Positions 8,870-18,764 of a DNA stretch of 64,000 nt are shown here, piece after piece. Numbering within the stretch: position 1 is the first letter of the stretch; every line of letters begins with the position of its first letter. The notes beneath the pieces are model-generated. The model was not told the DNA's origin and searched no databases. It worked only from the letters and a program-made list of their open reading frames with translations. The stretch is taken from positions 55,983 through 119,982 of the forward strand of contig NZ_JAPTNL010000012.1 of NCBI RefSeq assembly GCF_026891095.1, written 5' to 3'. Origin of the DNA: Roseovarius salincola (GTDB lineage Bacteria; Pseudomonadota; Alphaproteobacteria; Rhodobacterales; Rhodobacteraceae). The translations under genes and the position numbers were made by a program.

Positions 8870-9182
8870 GTTTATCATCGCCACGGCAATCATTCTTTTC
8901 GTGGCGTTTTGTCTCGGGTGGTTCGCCAACTGGCTGGTGCATCGCTTCATCCGGGTCAATCAGTCGGATGTCGGCGAGCTTGAGAAGATGGCGCAGGAGC
9001 TGCATGAGGCCGAGGAGACGCGTGATCAGGCGATCACCTATCTTCAGCAGCGCGAGGCCGAGCTGACCAACCAGCTTTCGCAGACCGAAGCCGAACTGGC
9101 CGCCACCATGGACGGTCTGCGCGAGGCCCGCCACGAGACCGAGGAACTTCGCGCATATCTGGAGCGCAGCAACGCCGGCTGA
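8856..9182 (+). CDS. Small membrane-anchored coiled-coil protein, partner of the BON/OmpA protein
   Basis: A 108-residue protein: one N-terminal membrane helix (about 6-28) and then an almost uninterrupted acidic coiled coil (about 38-105) rich in Glu, Gln, Leu and Ala heptads. The start at 8856 overlaps the preceding stop by 14 bases and follows a plausible AAGACAAG site. No domain recognised. Overlapping translation with the OmpA-domain gene suggests they act together at the cell envelope, but this is inference. Confidence 0.7.
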   Translation: MNRTEFIIATAIILFVAFCLGWFANWLVHRFIRVNQSDVGELEKMAQELHEAEETRDQAITYLQQREAELTNQLSQTEAELAATMDGLREARHETEELRAYLERSNAG

Positions 9183-9240
9183 GCGCCGGCAATTGCGATG
9201 TCGTGAAGCCCGGCGCGCCCTTGTCGAAGGTGGCATGCCG

Positions 9241-10143
9241 TCATTCGGCCATCGGAGGCTCGTGCGGCCTGCGCCGCCCCTCGCGCCATGCCAGCAGCCC
9301 CGCACCAGTCAGGATGATCACGGCACCCAGCACCGAGACCGCATCGGGCAGCACCGAGAACACCGCCGCGTCGTAGATCGCGGCAAAGACCAGCGCGGCA
9401 TAGAAGAAAGGTGCGACGAAACTGGCATCGGCACGTGCCATCGCGTTCACGAAACAGGCCTGCGCCGCTGCCATCAGCACGCCGATCCCGGCCAGCGCCA
9501 GCCATTGCCCCGCATTCGGCACGCGCCAGACAAACAGCGCCGCCAGCGTCGCGATCACGAGCCCGATCAGGTTGTTGATCAGCAGGATCTGCAGCGGCCC
9601 TTCGCGCCCCGAGAGGCGTTTGATGAAAATCAGCTCCGCTCCCAGACACAGTGCCGAGCCAAGCGCCAGCACCGCCCCGACCGCCAGCGCCCCACCGCCC
9701 GGTCTGGTCAGCACCGCCGCCCCGACCAGCGCGATGGCCGCCGCGCCCCAACGCACCGGCCCGACCTTTTCGCCCAGAAAGGGCACTGCCAGCAACATTC
9801 CGAAGACCGGGTTGAGAAAGCTGATCGCGGTCGCGTCCGAGAGCGGGATGTAGGCCGCGGCGGCGAACATCAGGGTGACGCCGCCCCAGCCGAAGGCCGA
9901 CCGCCCCGCATGCAGCCCCAGATGCGGGCGAGTCACGCGTGGGCGCATCGCCGCCGTGACCGCGCCGATCGCCAGCAGAGCGAACAGGAATCGCCCTTGA
10001 CTGATTTGCAGCGGATGCATCGCCGGTCCCAGAACCCCGGTGCCAAGGGCCTTGGCCAACAGGGTCGTCCCCGCCGCAAAGGCCGAGGCCGCCAGCGTCA
10101 GCAGCGCGGCAAGCGCGGGGTTCGGGGCGCGCGGGGTAAACAT
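9241..10143 (-). CDS. EamA/DMT-superfamily transporter
   Basis: A member of the drug/metabolite transporter superfamily, with ten predicted helices in two EamA repeats. I place the start at 10143 (sequence MFTPRAPNPALAALL), where the first helix follows directly; an in-frame ATG at 10221 would add 26 mostly polar residues. Diagnostic features include the repeat-start loops SLLLA-like segments, SFLNPVFGMLLAVPFLGE and the C-terminal second EamA half ending in LLAWREGRR. Substrate unknown. It is monocistronic and diverges from argD across about 260 bases. Confidence 0.85.
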   Translation of the reverse strand: MFTPRAPNPALAALLTLAASAFAAGTTLLAKALGTGVLGPAMHPLQISQGRFLFALLAIGAVTAAMRPRVTRPHLGLHAGRSAFGWGGVTLMFAAAAYIPLSDATAISFLNPVFGMLLAVPFLGEKVGPVRWGAAAIALVGAAVLTRPGGGALAVGAVLALGSALCLGAELIFIKRLSGREGPLQILLINNLIGLVIATLAALFVWRVPNAGQWLALAGIGVLMAAAQACFVNAMARADASFVAPFFYAALVFAAIYDAAVFSVLPDAVSVLGAVIILTGAGLLAWREGRRRPHEPPMAE

Positions 10144-10406
10144 GTGAAAGCGGTAGGCGCAAAACACCACGCCGACAAGATGTTTGGCCGACGTGGAAGA
10201 TTCCGCTTCACGTGGCGTCATGAACGGGCTAAAGCCACGCCATGATCAAACGCCTCGCATATCCCATGGCCCGACGCCGACGCAGCCACGCCTGACGTCC
10301 CGTTCGCTTGATCCCTGGCGCGCCAGCGCGCCGCATCCTCCCGAAAACATTGACTTGCCCGCGCCTCTAAGGCACTCAAAGGGCTTCTGAAACAAAGGTT
10401 ACGCAG

Positions 10407-11591
10407 ATGATCCCGTCCGTTCTTCCGACCTATAACCGGGCACCCCTGACCTTCGTGAAGGGCGAAGGCAGCTGGTTGATCGAGGCGGATGGGCGCCGAT
10501 TTCTGGATATGGGCGCCGGGATCGCGGTGAACGCGCTTGGCCATGCCAATCCGGATCTGATCGCGGCGCTGAGCGAACAGGCAGGTCGGTTGTGGCACAC
10601 GTCGAACCTATACCAGATCCCGCAACAGCAGGCGCTGGCGGACAAGCTGGTCGATGCTACCTTCGCCGACACGGTCTTCTTCACCAATTCGGGCACGGAA
10701 TCCTGCGAACTGGCGATCAAGATGGCGCGCAAGCATTTCCACGCCAAGGGCCAGCCCGAGCGTATCGGCATCATCGCCTTCGAGGGATCCTTCCATGGCC
10801 GCTCGCATGCCGCCATCGCTGCCGCGGGCTCCGAAAAGATGACCAGCGGCTTTGGCCCGCGCCTGCCCGGCTTCAGCCATGTCGCCTGGGGCGATCATGA
10901 CGGGCTTTACGCCGCCATCGACGACACCACCGCCGCCATCCTGATTGAACCTGTGCAGGGAGAAGGCGGCATCCGCCCGCTGCCCGACCAGTGCCTCAAG
11001 GGGCTCCGCGATCTCTGTGACGAAAAGGGCATCCTTCTGATCCTCGACGAGGTGCAATGCGGCATGGGGCGCACGGGGCGTCTCTTCGCGCATGAGTGGG
11101 CGGGCGTCGAGCCTGATATCATGATGGTCGCCAAGGGGATCGGCGGGGGCTTCCCGCTTGGCGCGGTGCTGGCGAGCGAAAGCGCCGCCAGCGGCATGAC
11201 CGCGGGCACGCATGGCTCGACCTATGGCGGCAACCCGCTGGCCTGTGCCGTAGGTGCGCGCGTCATGGACATCATCGCCGACCCTGCCTTTCTGGAGGCG
11301 GTCAACGAAAAGGCCGGGCGCCTGCGCCAGGGCCTCGAAGGGCTTGTCGCCTCCCATCCCGAGGTATTCGAGGAGGTCCGCGGCAGCGGGCTCATGCTTG
11401 GGCTCAAATGCAAGGCGCCCAATGCGGATGTCGTCGCCGCCGCCTACGCCGAACTTCTCATCACCGTCCCGGCGGCTGATAACGTCATCCGCCTTCTGCC
11501 GCCGCTCAACCTGTCGGACGAGGATCTTTCCGAGGCGCTTGCCCGTCTTGACGCCACCGCGACCCGGGTGGAAACCAGTGCGGGGTCCTGA
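10407..11591 (+). CDS. argD: Acetylornithine aminotransferase
   Basis: PLP-dependent transaminase that converts N-acetylglutamate semialdehyde to N-acetylornithine in arginine synthesis. The 394-residue product shows the class III pattern: FTNSGTESCELAIK (phosphate binding), SFHGRSHAA, LIEPVQGEGG, DEVQCGMGRTG with the PLP aspartate, and the Schiff-base lysine in MVAKGIGGGFPLGA. Followed 93 bases later by argF, the next-but-one enzyme of the pathway, so the pair is likely an operon, with a dispersed element in the gap. Confidence 0.95.
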   Translation: MIPSVLPTYNRAPLTFVKGEGSWLIEADGRRFLDMGAGIAVNALGHANPDLIAALSEQAGRLWHTSNLYQIPQQQALADKLVDATFADTVFFTNSGTESCELAIKMARKHFHAKGQPERIGIIAFEGSFHGRSHAAIAAAGSEKMTSGFGPRLPGFSHVAWGDHDGLYAAIDDTTAAILIEPVQGEGGIRPLPDQCLKGLRDLCDEKGILLILDEVQCGMGRTGRLFAHEWAGVEPDIMMVAKGIGGGFPLGAVLASESAASGMTAGTHGSTYGGNPLACAVGARVMDIIADPAFLEAVNEKAGRLRQGLEGLVASHPEVFEEVRGSGLMLGLKCKAPNADVVAAAYAELLITVPAADNVIRLLPPLNLSDEDLSEALARLDATATRVETSAGS

Positions 11592-11593
11592 TC

Positions 11594-11625
11594 CTTCACC
11601 TTTCCGGAAATACTCCGGGGGAGTC
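11594..11625 (-). repeat. Divergent copy of the GAGTATTT dispersed element
   Basis: On the minus strand this reads CCGGAGTATTTCC followed by GGAAAGGTGAA, resembling the better copies at 30557-30600, 32564-32600 and 35112-35134. It lies in the argD-argF gap and is followed by the GC-rich palindromic stretch GCGCGGCACGCGCGGC. It may be a transcript-processing or attenuating element; no function is shown. Confidence 0.45.
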
Positions 11626-11684
11626 GCGCGGCACGCGCGGCGGGGGCAGCGCCCCCTTTCCCCTTCAGCCAAGGTCACCACGCC

Positions 11685-12611
11685 ATGAAGCACTTTCTCG
11701 ATATCCACAAGACAGACCCGGCCGAATTGCGGTCGATGATCGACAATGCCCGCGCCATGAAGGAGGCCCGCAAGGATCGCCCGCGCGGCACCGCGGATGA
11801 AGGCACACCGCTGGCGGGGCGCATGGTCGCGCTGATCTTCGAGAAGCCCTCGACCCGCACGCGGGTCAGCTTTGACGTGGGTGTGCGCCAGATGGGCGGG
11901 CAGACCATGGTGCTGTCGGGTGCCGACATGCAGCTTGGCCACGGCGAGACCATCGCCGACACCGCCCGCGTGCTGAGCCGCTATGTCGACCTGATCATGA
12001 TCCGCACATTCGATGAATCCGTCCTCCTGGAAATGGCCGAATATGCCGATGTGCCGGTGATCAACGGGCTGACCGACCGCACCCATCCCTGCCAGATCAT
12101 GGCCGATGTCCTGACCTACGAGGAACATCGCGGCCCGATCACGGGCAAGAAGGTGGTCTGGTCGGGGGATGGCAACAATGTCTGCGCCTCCTTCCTGCAT
12201 GCCGCCGGGCAGTTCGGCTTCGACCTGACCTTCACCGGCCCGCCGCAGCTTGACCCCGAGGACGAATTCGTCGGGCTGGCGCGCAAGAGCGGCAGCACCA
12301 TCCAGATCGAGCGCGATCCCGTCAAGGCGGTCACGGATGCCGATCTGGTGGTCACGGATACCTGGGTCAGCATGCATGACAGCCAGTCCACCAAAGAACG
12401 TCGCCACAACATGCTGCGCCCCTACCAGGTGAACGAGGCGCTGATGTCGCATGCGCGCCCCGATGCGCTCTTTATGCATTGCCTGCCCGCCCACCGCGAG
12501 GACGAGGCGACCAGCGCCGTCATGGACGGGCCGCATTCGGTGATCTGGGACGAAGCCGAAAATCGCCTGCATGCCCAGAAGGCGATCATGCGCTGGTGTC
12601 TCGGAGTCTGA
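11685..12611 (+). CDS. argF: Ornithine carbamoyltransferase
   Basis: Makes citrulline from ornithine and carbamoyl phosphate. The 308-residue product contains the carbamoyl-phosphate motif [13 protein letters not shown], the HPCQIMAD segment, DTWVSMHD and the ornithine-binding FMHCLPAHR near the C-terminus. All active-site residues visible are intact. Downstream of argD in the same direction. Confidence 0.97.
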   Translation: MKHFLDIHKTDPAELRSMIDNARAMKEARKDRPRGTADEGTPLAGRMVALIFEKPSTRTRVSFDVGVRQMGGQTMVLSGADMQLGHGETIADTARVLSRYVDLIMIRTFDESVLLEMAEYADVPVINGLTDRTHPCQIMADVLTYEEHRGPITGKKVVWSGDGNNVCASFLHAAGQFGFDLTFTGPPQLDPEDEFVGLARKSGSTIQIERDPVKAVTDADLVVTDTWVSMHDSQSTKERRHNMLRPYQVNEALMSHARPDALFMHCLPAHREDEATSAVMDGPHSVIWDEAENRLHAQKAIMRWCLGV

Positions 12612-12653
12612 GCCTTTAGCATCCGCCCGACACCGGCGAAGGTTGGGGGATGC

Positions 12654-14063
12654 ATGGCACGCGCGCAGATCGGTCTTTACGGGCTTGGCACCATGGGCAG
12701 CGCCTTGGCGTTGAATCTGGCCGAACAGGGCATCGACCTGGCACTGGCCAATCGCGAGGCCGAAAGGTTCGACCCCTTCCTCGACGAGGCGGGCGCGCTG
12801 CGCAAACGGCTTCATGCGCATCCGAGTCTTGAGTCCTTCATCGGGGACCTCGCCGTCCCGCGCATCGTGCTGTTCATGATCCCCTCGGGGCCGCCCATGG
12901 ACCAGATGATCGCCCGGATCGCGCCCTTGCTGGCACCGGGCGACATGATCATCGACGCGGGCAATGCCGATTTCCACGACACAAGGCGGCGCAGCCGGAC
13001 GCTGGCGGCGGAGGGGATCGATTTCGTCGGCATGGGCGTTTCGGGTGGCGAGGCGGGCGCGCGCCATGGCCCGTCGATGATGGTCGGGGCCAGCGCGCAA
13101 AGCTGGGCGCGGCTGCAACCGATCCTCGAACGTATCGCGGCGCGCTATCAGGGCGATCCCTGCGTCGCGCATCTTGGTCCCGATGGGGCGGGGCATTTCG
13201 TCAAGACCGTGCATAACGGTATCGAATATGCCGATATGCAGATGATTGCCGAAATCTATGGTCTTCTGCGCTTCGGCACTGGCCGCAATCCGACCGACAT
13301 CGGCGCGCTTTTCGGTGAATGGAACGGCGGCGCGCTGCAATCCTACCTGCTGGAAATCACCTCCTATATCCTGCAACGCAGCGACCCGGCCACGGGCCAT
13401 CCGGTGGTGGATGTGATCAAGGACAGTGCCGGGCAGAAGGGCACGGGCCGCTGGACTGTGATCGAGGCGCTGCGCCTGGGGCAATCGGCCAGCGCCATCG
13501 AGGCGGCGGTCGGTGCGCGTAGCTGGTCATCGGAAAAGGACACGCGTCAGGCGGCCGAAGCGATCCTGGGCGGTGCCCGCTTGGCACTGGATCTGTCGCC
13601 CGAGGTTCTGGCGGATGCGCTCAAGGCGGCGCGCATCCTGGCCCATGCGCAGGGGTTCCGTCTTCTGTCGGCGGCGGCACTTGAATATGACTGGTCACTG
13701 GATCTGGCCCGGATCGCCGAAATCTGGCGCGCCGGCTGCATCATCCGCTCGGCGCTGCTGGATGATCTGGCCGCCGCGCTGCGCGCAAAAAGCGAAGGGG
13801 AGGCTCAAGGGCATCTGATCCTGGCGCCTGCGATCGCGCAGGAACTTGCGGCATCGGTTCCGGCCCTGCGCGAGGTGGTGGCGGCGGCGGTTCACGCCGG
13901 ACACGCGCTGCCGTCGCTTTCAGCGGCGCTGGCATGGTATGACAGCATGCGACAGGGTTTCGGCACGGCCAATCTGATTCAGGCGCAGCGCGATGTCTTC
14001 GGGCGCCACGGCTTCGAGAGGCTGGGGCAGAAGGGGCGCTTTCACGGGCCATGGTGGGCATGA
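12654..14063 (+). CDS. gnd: 6-phosphogluconate dehydrogenase (decarboxylating)
   Basis: Oxidatively decarboxylates 6-phosphogluconate to ribulose 5-phosphate with NADP. The 469-residue product is full length for the long form. Features: N-terminal Rossmann loop GLGTMGSALA (about 10-19), NADP-site residues ANRE, MGVSGGEAGARHGPS substrate loop, catalytic lysine and histidine in HFVKTVHNGIEYADMQ, and DSAGQKGTGRW. Lies 42 bases after argF, in the same direction, but no arginine role is implied. Converges with the phosphate transporter gene. Confidence 0.94.
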   Translation: MARAQIGLYGLGTMGSALALNLAEQGIDLALANREAERFDPFLDEAGALRKRLHAHPSLESFIGDLAVPRIVLFMIPSGPPMDQMIARIAPLLAPGDMIIDAGNADFHDTRRRSRTLAAEGIDFVGMGVSGGEAGARHGPSMMVGASAQSWARLQPILERIAARYQGDPCVAHLGPDGAGHFVKTVHNGIEYADMQMIAEIYGLLRFGTGRNPTDIGALFGEWNGGALQSYLLEITSYILQRSDPATGHPVVDVIKDSAGQKGTGRWTVIEALRLGQSASAIEAAVGARSWSSEKDTRQAAEAILGGARLALDLSPEVLADALKAARILAHAQGFRLLSAAALEYDWSLDLARIAEIWRAGCIIRSALLDDLAAALRAKSEGEAQGHLILAPAIAQELAASVPALREVVAAAVHAGHALPSLSAALAWYDSMRQGFGTANLIQAQRDVFGRHGFERLGQKGRFHGPWWA

Positions 14064-14075
14064 GGGCAGGGCGCT

Positions 14076-15557
14076 TCAGCGGATCACCGTGTTGAGGAAC
14101 AGGAAGATCACGGCAGACATCGCCCCAGCGGCGGGCACCGTGACGACCCATGCCGCGACCACCGTCATGAAATGGCTGCGCCGCACCAGTTTGCGGCGTC
14201 GGCGTTCCTCGAACGGAATGCGCTTGGCGGTTTCACCATTGCCTGAATTGTTGCGCAGGCGCTTTTCCATATACCATTCGCGAAAGAACCCGACGCCGAA
14301 CACGCCGCCCACTGCGATATGCGTCGAACTGACCGGAAGGCCCAGCCAGCTGGCAATGATCACCGTGATCGCGGCGCTCAGCGCGACGCAATAGGCGCGC
14401 ATCGGGTTCAGCTTGGTGATCTGGCTGCCGACCATGCGGATCAGCTTGGGGCCGAACAGGAACAGCCCGAAGGAAATCCCGAACGCGCCGATCACCATGA
14501 CCCACATCGGGATCGCGACCAGCCCTGAAACGGCGCCGAATTCATTGGCGTGAACGATGGCTGCCAGTGGTCCGACGGCATTGGCCACGTCATTCGCGCC
14601 ATGTGCGAAGGACAGCAGCGCCGCGGACAGGACCAGCGGCAGGGCGAACAGAGATTTGAGCGAGCGGTTGCGGTTTTCCATCCCCGCCGCCTGTCGGCGG
14701 ATCAGCGGGCGCGCAAAACCATAGGACATCGCGCCGAGCCCGAGCCCGATCAACAGCGCGGTGCCAAGATCGACCGACAAGACGCGAGACAATCCCTTGA
14801 GCGCGAGGTAAGTCGCAAAGGTGCCCGCCATGATCCCCACCAGCACCGGCACCCATCGCCGCGCCGCCGCGATCTTGTCATCACGATAGATGATCCGGTT
14901 CTTGATGAATGCCAGGAACCCCGCCGCGATGGCCCCGCCCAGCACCGGAGAAATGACCCAGCTGGCGGCAATCGCGCCCATCGTGGGCCAGCTCACCGCC
15001 ATCAAGCCTGCCGCGGCAATCCCTGCGCCCATAACGCCCCCGACCACGGAATGCGTGGTCGAGACCGGGGCGCCTATGCGGGTCGCCAGGTTCACCCAGA
15101 GCGCGGCGGAAATCAGAGCCGCCATCATCGCCCAGGTGAAGGTTTGCGCCTCGGTGAAACCTGCCGGGTCGATGATCCCCTTCGAGATGGTCGAGACCAC
15201 GTCGCCCCCGGCCAGCAGCGCGCCGGCGCTTTCGCAGATCGCGGCGATCACGATCGCACCGCTCATGGTCAGCGCGTTCGCGCCCACAGCCGGGCCCATG
15301 TTGTTGGCCACGTCGTTGGCGCCGATATTGAGCGCCATGTAGGCGCCGAACACGGCGGCGACCACGACGACGGTGTTGTTGGGGTAGGTTCCAAAGAAAA
15401 GCGCCGCGCCCAGACCGGCGATGACCATGAACACCAGCGCAATCCCCGGCGCGACAAGGGGGCGTGCAACATAGGATGTCGCATACTCGATCTGGGAAAT
15501 GCGCCTCAGATCCTTGTCCAGTGTCTTCCACTGGTTGCTGTCGGGTGTGTCGGGCAC
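14076..15557 (-). CDS. Inorganic phosphate transporter, PiT family
   Basis: A 493-residue cation-coupled phosphate permease of the inner membrane. It has the two inverted PiT signatures: N-terminal GANDVANNMGPAVG and C-terminal GANDVANAVGPLAAI, and the PVSTTHSVVGGVMGAG and PVSSTHIAVGGVFGVG loops that follow them. About ten membrane helices. No phoU-like gene is adjacent, unlike many pit loci. It converges with gnd with a 12-base gap and no clear terminator. Confidence 0.94.
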   Translation of the reverse strand: MPDTPDSNQWKTLDKDLRRISQIEYATSYVARPLVAPGIALVFMVIAGLGAALFFGTYPNNTVVVVAAVFGAYMALNIGANDVANNMGPAVGANALTMSGAIVIAAICESAGALLAGGDVVSTISKGIIDPAGFTEAQTFTWAMMAALISAALWVNLATRIGAPVSTTHSVVGGVMGAGIAAAGLMAVSWPTMGAIAASWVISPVLGGAIAAGFLAFIKNRIIYRDDKIAAARRWVPVLVGIMAGTFATYLALKGLSRVLSVDLGTALLIGLGLGAMSYGFARPLIRRQAAGMENRNRSLKSLFALPLVLSAALLSFAHGANDVANAVGPLAAIVHANEFGAVSGLVAIPMWVMVIGAFGISFGLFLFGPKLIRMVGSQITKLNPMRAYCVALSAAITVIIASWLGLPVSSTHIAVGGVFGVGFFREWYMEKRLRNNSGNGETAKRIPFEERRRRKLVRRSHFMTVVAAWVVTVPAAGAMSAVIFLFLNTVIR

Positions 15558-15648
15558 GGCCCCTCCCGGGCGATAAGGTCGCTGACAGCGCTAGAGGTAG
15601 TGTCTGGTCAGATCAATGGCTGAAGGTCATGAAACCGTTACAAAACTG

Positions 15649-16107
15649 TTACATTTCCTGAAAAATCGCCTTCAGACCCGGTTCGTTTACCATCTCGGCG
15701 GCCTGGGCGGGGCTGACCCATTTGCGCTGGCGCTCGCGCGCCTCGGGGTAGATATCGGACAATTCGCTGACATCGAGGTAGAACACCTGCACCTCGACTG
15801 GCGCATCATAGCCCGTGTCGAGCCGTTTTTCATATGAGAAAGTGCCCACCGGCACAGGTGTCAGCATCGCCGTCTTGACGCCCGCTTCTTCCCAGGCTTC
15901 CTCGCGCGCGGCTTCGGCGGCGGATTTGTCATCCATCAGCCAACCCTTGGGCACGATCCAGCGGCCGCTGTCGCGGCTGGTGATCAGCAATACCTCGAGC
16001 CCGGTTTCACCCTGACGGCCGCAAAGGGCCGCGACCTGTACCTCGGGGGGGCGGCGCAGTAATGGTTGGACCATTTCGGTCCACGCTTTTTTTAATCCCT
16101 CAGTCAT
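15649..16107 (-). CDS. Nudix hydrolase (DIPP-like)
   Basis: A 152-residue Nudix protein. The Nudix box GWLMDDKSAAEAAREEAWEEAG (about 55-76 in the protein; abbreviated here as GWLMDD...EEAWEEAG) keeps the metal-binding EExxG core, but the first consensus Glu is Lys and the conserved Arg is Glu. Such variation is common in diphosphoinositol-polyphosphate-type and related alphaproteobacterial Nudix proteins. The upstream segment GRWIVPKGW is typical of that group. Substrate not predictable. Stands alone between pit and hrpB. Confidence 0.85.
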   Translation of the reverse strand: MTEGLKKAWTEMVQPLLRRPPEVQVAALCGRQGETGLEVLLITSRDSGRWIVPKGWLMDDKSAAEAAREEAWEEAGVKTAMLTPVPVGTFSYEKRLDTGYDAPVEVQVFYLDVSELSDIYPEARERQRKWVSPAQAAEMVNEPGLKAIFQEM

Positions 16108-16181
16108 GGGGTTCTGTTAGCCTGCTCATGTTAATTTCTTGTTATCGCTCCAATATAGCGACACTTGCGCCGAAATTCAAA

Positions 16182-18638
16182 TCACGGCTTGCGGCGGCGA
16201 CTGGTGCGCAGCGTCGGGTCGGCCTCGGTGGGGTCCTCGGGCCAGGGATGCTTTGGGTAGCGCCCCCGCATGTCTTTGCGCACATCCGCGTAGCTGGTGG
16301 CCCAGAAACCGGGAATGTCGGTGGTGGTCTGCACCGGGCGACCCGCGGGCGACAGAAGCGTGACCCGCAGCGGGATCTTCCCCACCAAGGGGTGGGTGGT
16401 CTGGCCGAACATCTCTTGAAGGCGCAGGCTGATTTCCGGTGCCTCGCCGCTGTAATCTATCGGGATCCTGCGCCCGAGCGGTGTGATAAACTGTGCCGGG
16501 GCCTGCCTGTCGAGCCGCTGCATCTGGTTATGGATCAGCCGCGCGCGCAAAGCTTCGAGCATGTCGAACCGCTTCCAGTCCTGCGCGGTGCGGACCTTGG
16601 AAAGAAAGGGCAAAAGCCAGTCCTCAAGCTGCTCCAGAAGCGCCGCCTCGGTCATATCGGGCAGATCTTCGCCAGCGGCGCGCAGAAGTTCCACGCGCGC
16701 GGCGAAACGGCGCGCGGCATCCGACCAGTTCAGACCCAGTTCGCGCACCCCGTCCAGCATGGCGCGGGCCACGCTCGCGTCGGGGGCGTCTTTCCAGATG
16801 CGGTCATCCAGCACGAGCGCACCGAACCGTTCCTGCCGCCGCGCGGTCACGCGGCGTTCGCGCCTGTCCCAGAGGCAGACATCATGCCAGCCGATCTGAT
16901 CGGCGAAAAGTCCGCGCAGCGCGGCCTCGTCGATGCGGATCGCCTGGCGAATGCGCGCCTCGCGCGGGTTGCCGTCAAGATCGGTGGCCACGATCAGCCG
17001 TGCGCCGGACATGTCGTCGCTATCCGGCATCACCGCGCCCTTGCCACCCGAAAGCACATAACGCGGCGCATCCCCTTTGCGGCGCAGGCCGATGCGGTCG
17101 GGATAGGCGAGGGCCGCCATCTCGGCATCGTCCAGCTTGGCCTGTTGCGCAGGCTTCACTTGACGTGCCAGCCGCTTGGCCTCGCTGCGGATGCGTTCAA
17201 CCGCGCCGCGATTGACGCTGTGGGAATGGTGCGCCTGGAAATCACGCAGGTCGCGCAGCGCCGAGAGACGCAGCGACAGATCAACCGGCGCGCCCCGCGC
17301 GAGCGGATCGCGGTCCGACAGAAGGGCGGCAGGCAACGCGGCGCCGGACCCGGCCAGCGCCATCATATGCGCAAGCCTCGGGTGCAACGGCAAGGCCGCC
17401 AGCGCCTTGCCATGCGGCGTGATCCGGTCGTTGCCGTCAAGCGCCCCCAACATGCGCAGCAGTGCCTGCGCCTCGGCATAGACGCCGGGATTGGGCGGCG
17501 TCACGAAGGCCAGATCACCGGGCGCGGCGCCCCAGAGCGCCAGCTCGAGCGCCAGCCCGGAAAGATCCGCGGCCTCGATTTCGGCAGGGGGAAAGGCCGG
17601 GAGCGCGCCGTCCTCGCCCTTGGTCCAGAGGCGATAGCAGATACCCTCCGCCACGCGGCCCGCGCGGCCCGCGCGCTGTGTCGCCTCGGCGCGGGTGACG
17701 GGTTCGGTGACCAGCCGCGACATGCCGCTGCCCGGATCAAAGCGCGACCGCCGCGCCCGCCCGCCATCGACCACCACCCGGATATCGGCGATGGTGAGGG
17801 ACGTTTCCGCAATGGCCGTGGACAGAACCACCTTGCGACCGCTTTGGGTCGGGGCGATTGCGGCGCGCTGCTTGCTGAACTCCATCGCGCCGAAAAGCGG
17901 GCGCAACTGGCAATCTTCCGGCAAGTGATCACGTAGCAGCGCCTCGACGCGGCGGATTTCGCCCTCGCCGGGAAGAAACACGAGGATCCCGCCGCAGGTG
18001 CCGGATGCGGCGTGCAGGACCAGATCGGCCAGCGCCTGCTCGAACCGGCGCGTGGCGGGAACGGGGCGATCGAGCCAGCGGATATCCACCGGATAGCTGC
18101 GCCCCTCCGAGGTGATGACCGGCGCGTCATCCATCAGCGCCGCCACCGGTGCGGCATCAAGTGTCGCCGACATCGCCAGCAGGATCAGGTCCTCACGAAG
18201 TGCACCGGCAACCTCGAGGCAGAGCGCCAGCCCCAGATCGGCATTGAGCGAGCGTTCGTGGAACTCGTCGAAGATCACCGCGCCGATGCCGCTGAGAGCC
18301 GGGTCGGATTGCAGCATCCGCGTCAGGATGCCTTCGGTCACCACTTCGATACGTGTGGTGCCGGATACCTTCGCCTCGCCGCGCACGCGATAGCCGACGG
18401 TCTGGCCGGGTGCCTCGCCCAGAGTCTGCGCCATGCGTTCGGCGGCGGCGCGCGCCGCAAGCCGGCGCGGCTCCAGCATCAGGATGCGCCCATCCGTCAG
18501 CCCGGCCTTGAGCATTTCAAGCGGAACCACGGTGGTCTTGCCCGCGCCGGGCGGTGCCTGAAGCACCGCGCGACCGCGGGTGCGTAGCGCGTCGAGCAGC
18601 GGTGAAATCGCATCAAGGATGGGCAGTTGCGTGGTCAT
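16182..18638 (-). CDS. hrpB: ATP-dependent helicase HrpB
   Basis: A DEAH-box-like helicase of 818 residues. Motifs in order: Walker A PPGAGKTT, Walker B/DEFH (here FDEFHERS), SAT motif (LLAMSATLD), motif V around LSTAIAETSLTI and motif VI QRAGRAGR, followed by the helicase-associated domain and the HrpB C-terminal region ending in KHPWPEDP. I chose the ATG at 18638 (MTTQLPILDAI) because it gives the usual HrpB N-terminus; an upstream frame extension adds 12 atypical residues. Cellular role of HrpB is poorly defined. It diverges from meaB. Confidence 0.93.
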   Translation of the reverse strand: MTTQLPILDAISPLLDALRTRGRAVLQAPPGAGKTTVVPLEMLKAGLTDGRILMLEPRRLAARAAAERMAQTLGEAPGQTVGYRVRGEAKVSGTTRIEVVTEGILTRMLQSDPALSGIGAVIFDEFHERSLNADLGLALCLEVAGALREDLILLAMSATLDAAPVAALMDDAPVITSEGRSYPVDIRWLDRPVPATRRFEQALADLVLHAASGTCGGILVFLPGEGEIRRVEALLRDHLPEDCQLRPLFGAMEFSKQRAAIAPTQSGRKVVLSTAIAETSLTIADIRVVVDGGRARRSRFDPGSGMSRLVTEPVTRAEATQRAGRAGRVAEGICYRLWTKGEDGALPAFPPAEIEAADLSGLALELALWGAAPGDLAFVTPPNPGVYAEAQALLRMLGALDGNDRITPHGKALAALPLHPRLAHMMALAGSGAALPAALLSDRDPLARGAPVDLSLRLSALRDLRDFQAHHSHSVNRGAVERIRSEAKRLARQVKPAQQAKLDDAEMAALAYPDRIGLRRKGDAPRYVLSGGKGAVMPDSDDMSGARLIVATDLDGNPREARIRQAIRIDEAALRGLFADQIGWHDVCLWDRRERRVTARRQERFGALVLDDRIWKDAPDASVARAMLDGVRELGLNWSDAARRFAARVELLRAAGEDLPDMTEAALLEQLEDWLLPFLSKVRTAQDWKRFDMLEALRARLIHNQMQRLDRQAPAQFITPLGRRIPIDYSGEAPEISLRLQEMFGQTTHPLVGKIPLRVTLLSPAGRPVQTTTDIPGFWATSYADVRKDMRGRYPKHPWPEDPTEADPTLRTSRRRKP

Positions 18639-18764
18639 GCCCGCCTTATCGGCCATGCGCCGGCATATTTCCATAGCCTGCCGGTGGCCGGTGGTCTGGA
18701 CATTCGGGGGCGTGGCGCGTCATGTAGGCGCCCGGGACACATCAACAACGGGTCTGCTGCCGCC

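Noticed and set aside
10608..13484. A 958-codon open frame on the minus strand across argD, argF and gnd
   Set aside because: It is antisense to three complete enzymes with intact motifs, and long antisense frames are expected in DNA this GC-rich. The translated sequence has no domain and is rich in Arg, Gly and His as expected for a shadow frame.
14064..14075. Bidirectional terminator between gnd and the phosphate transporter
   Set aside because: Only 12 bases separate the stops and no hairpin with T-run is visible there.
16062..17936. A 624-codon open frame on the plus strand opposite hrpB
   Set aside because: Fully overlaps the helicase gene, whose motifs are intact, and shows shadow-type composition.
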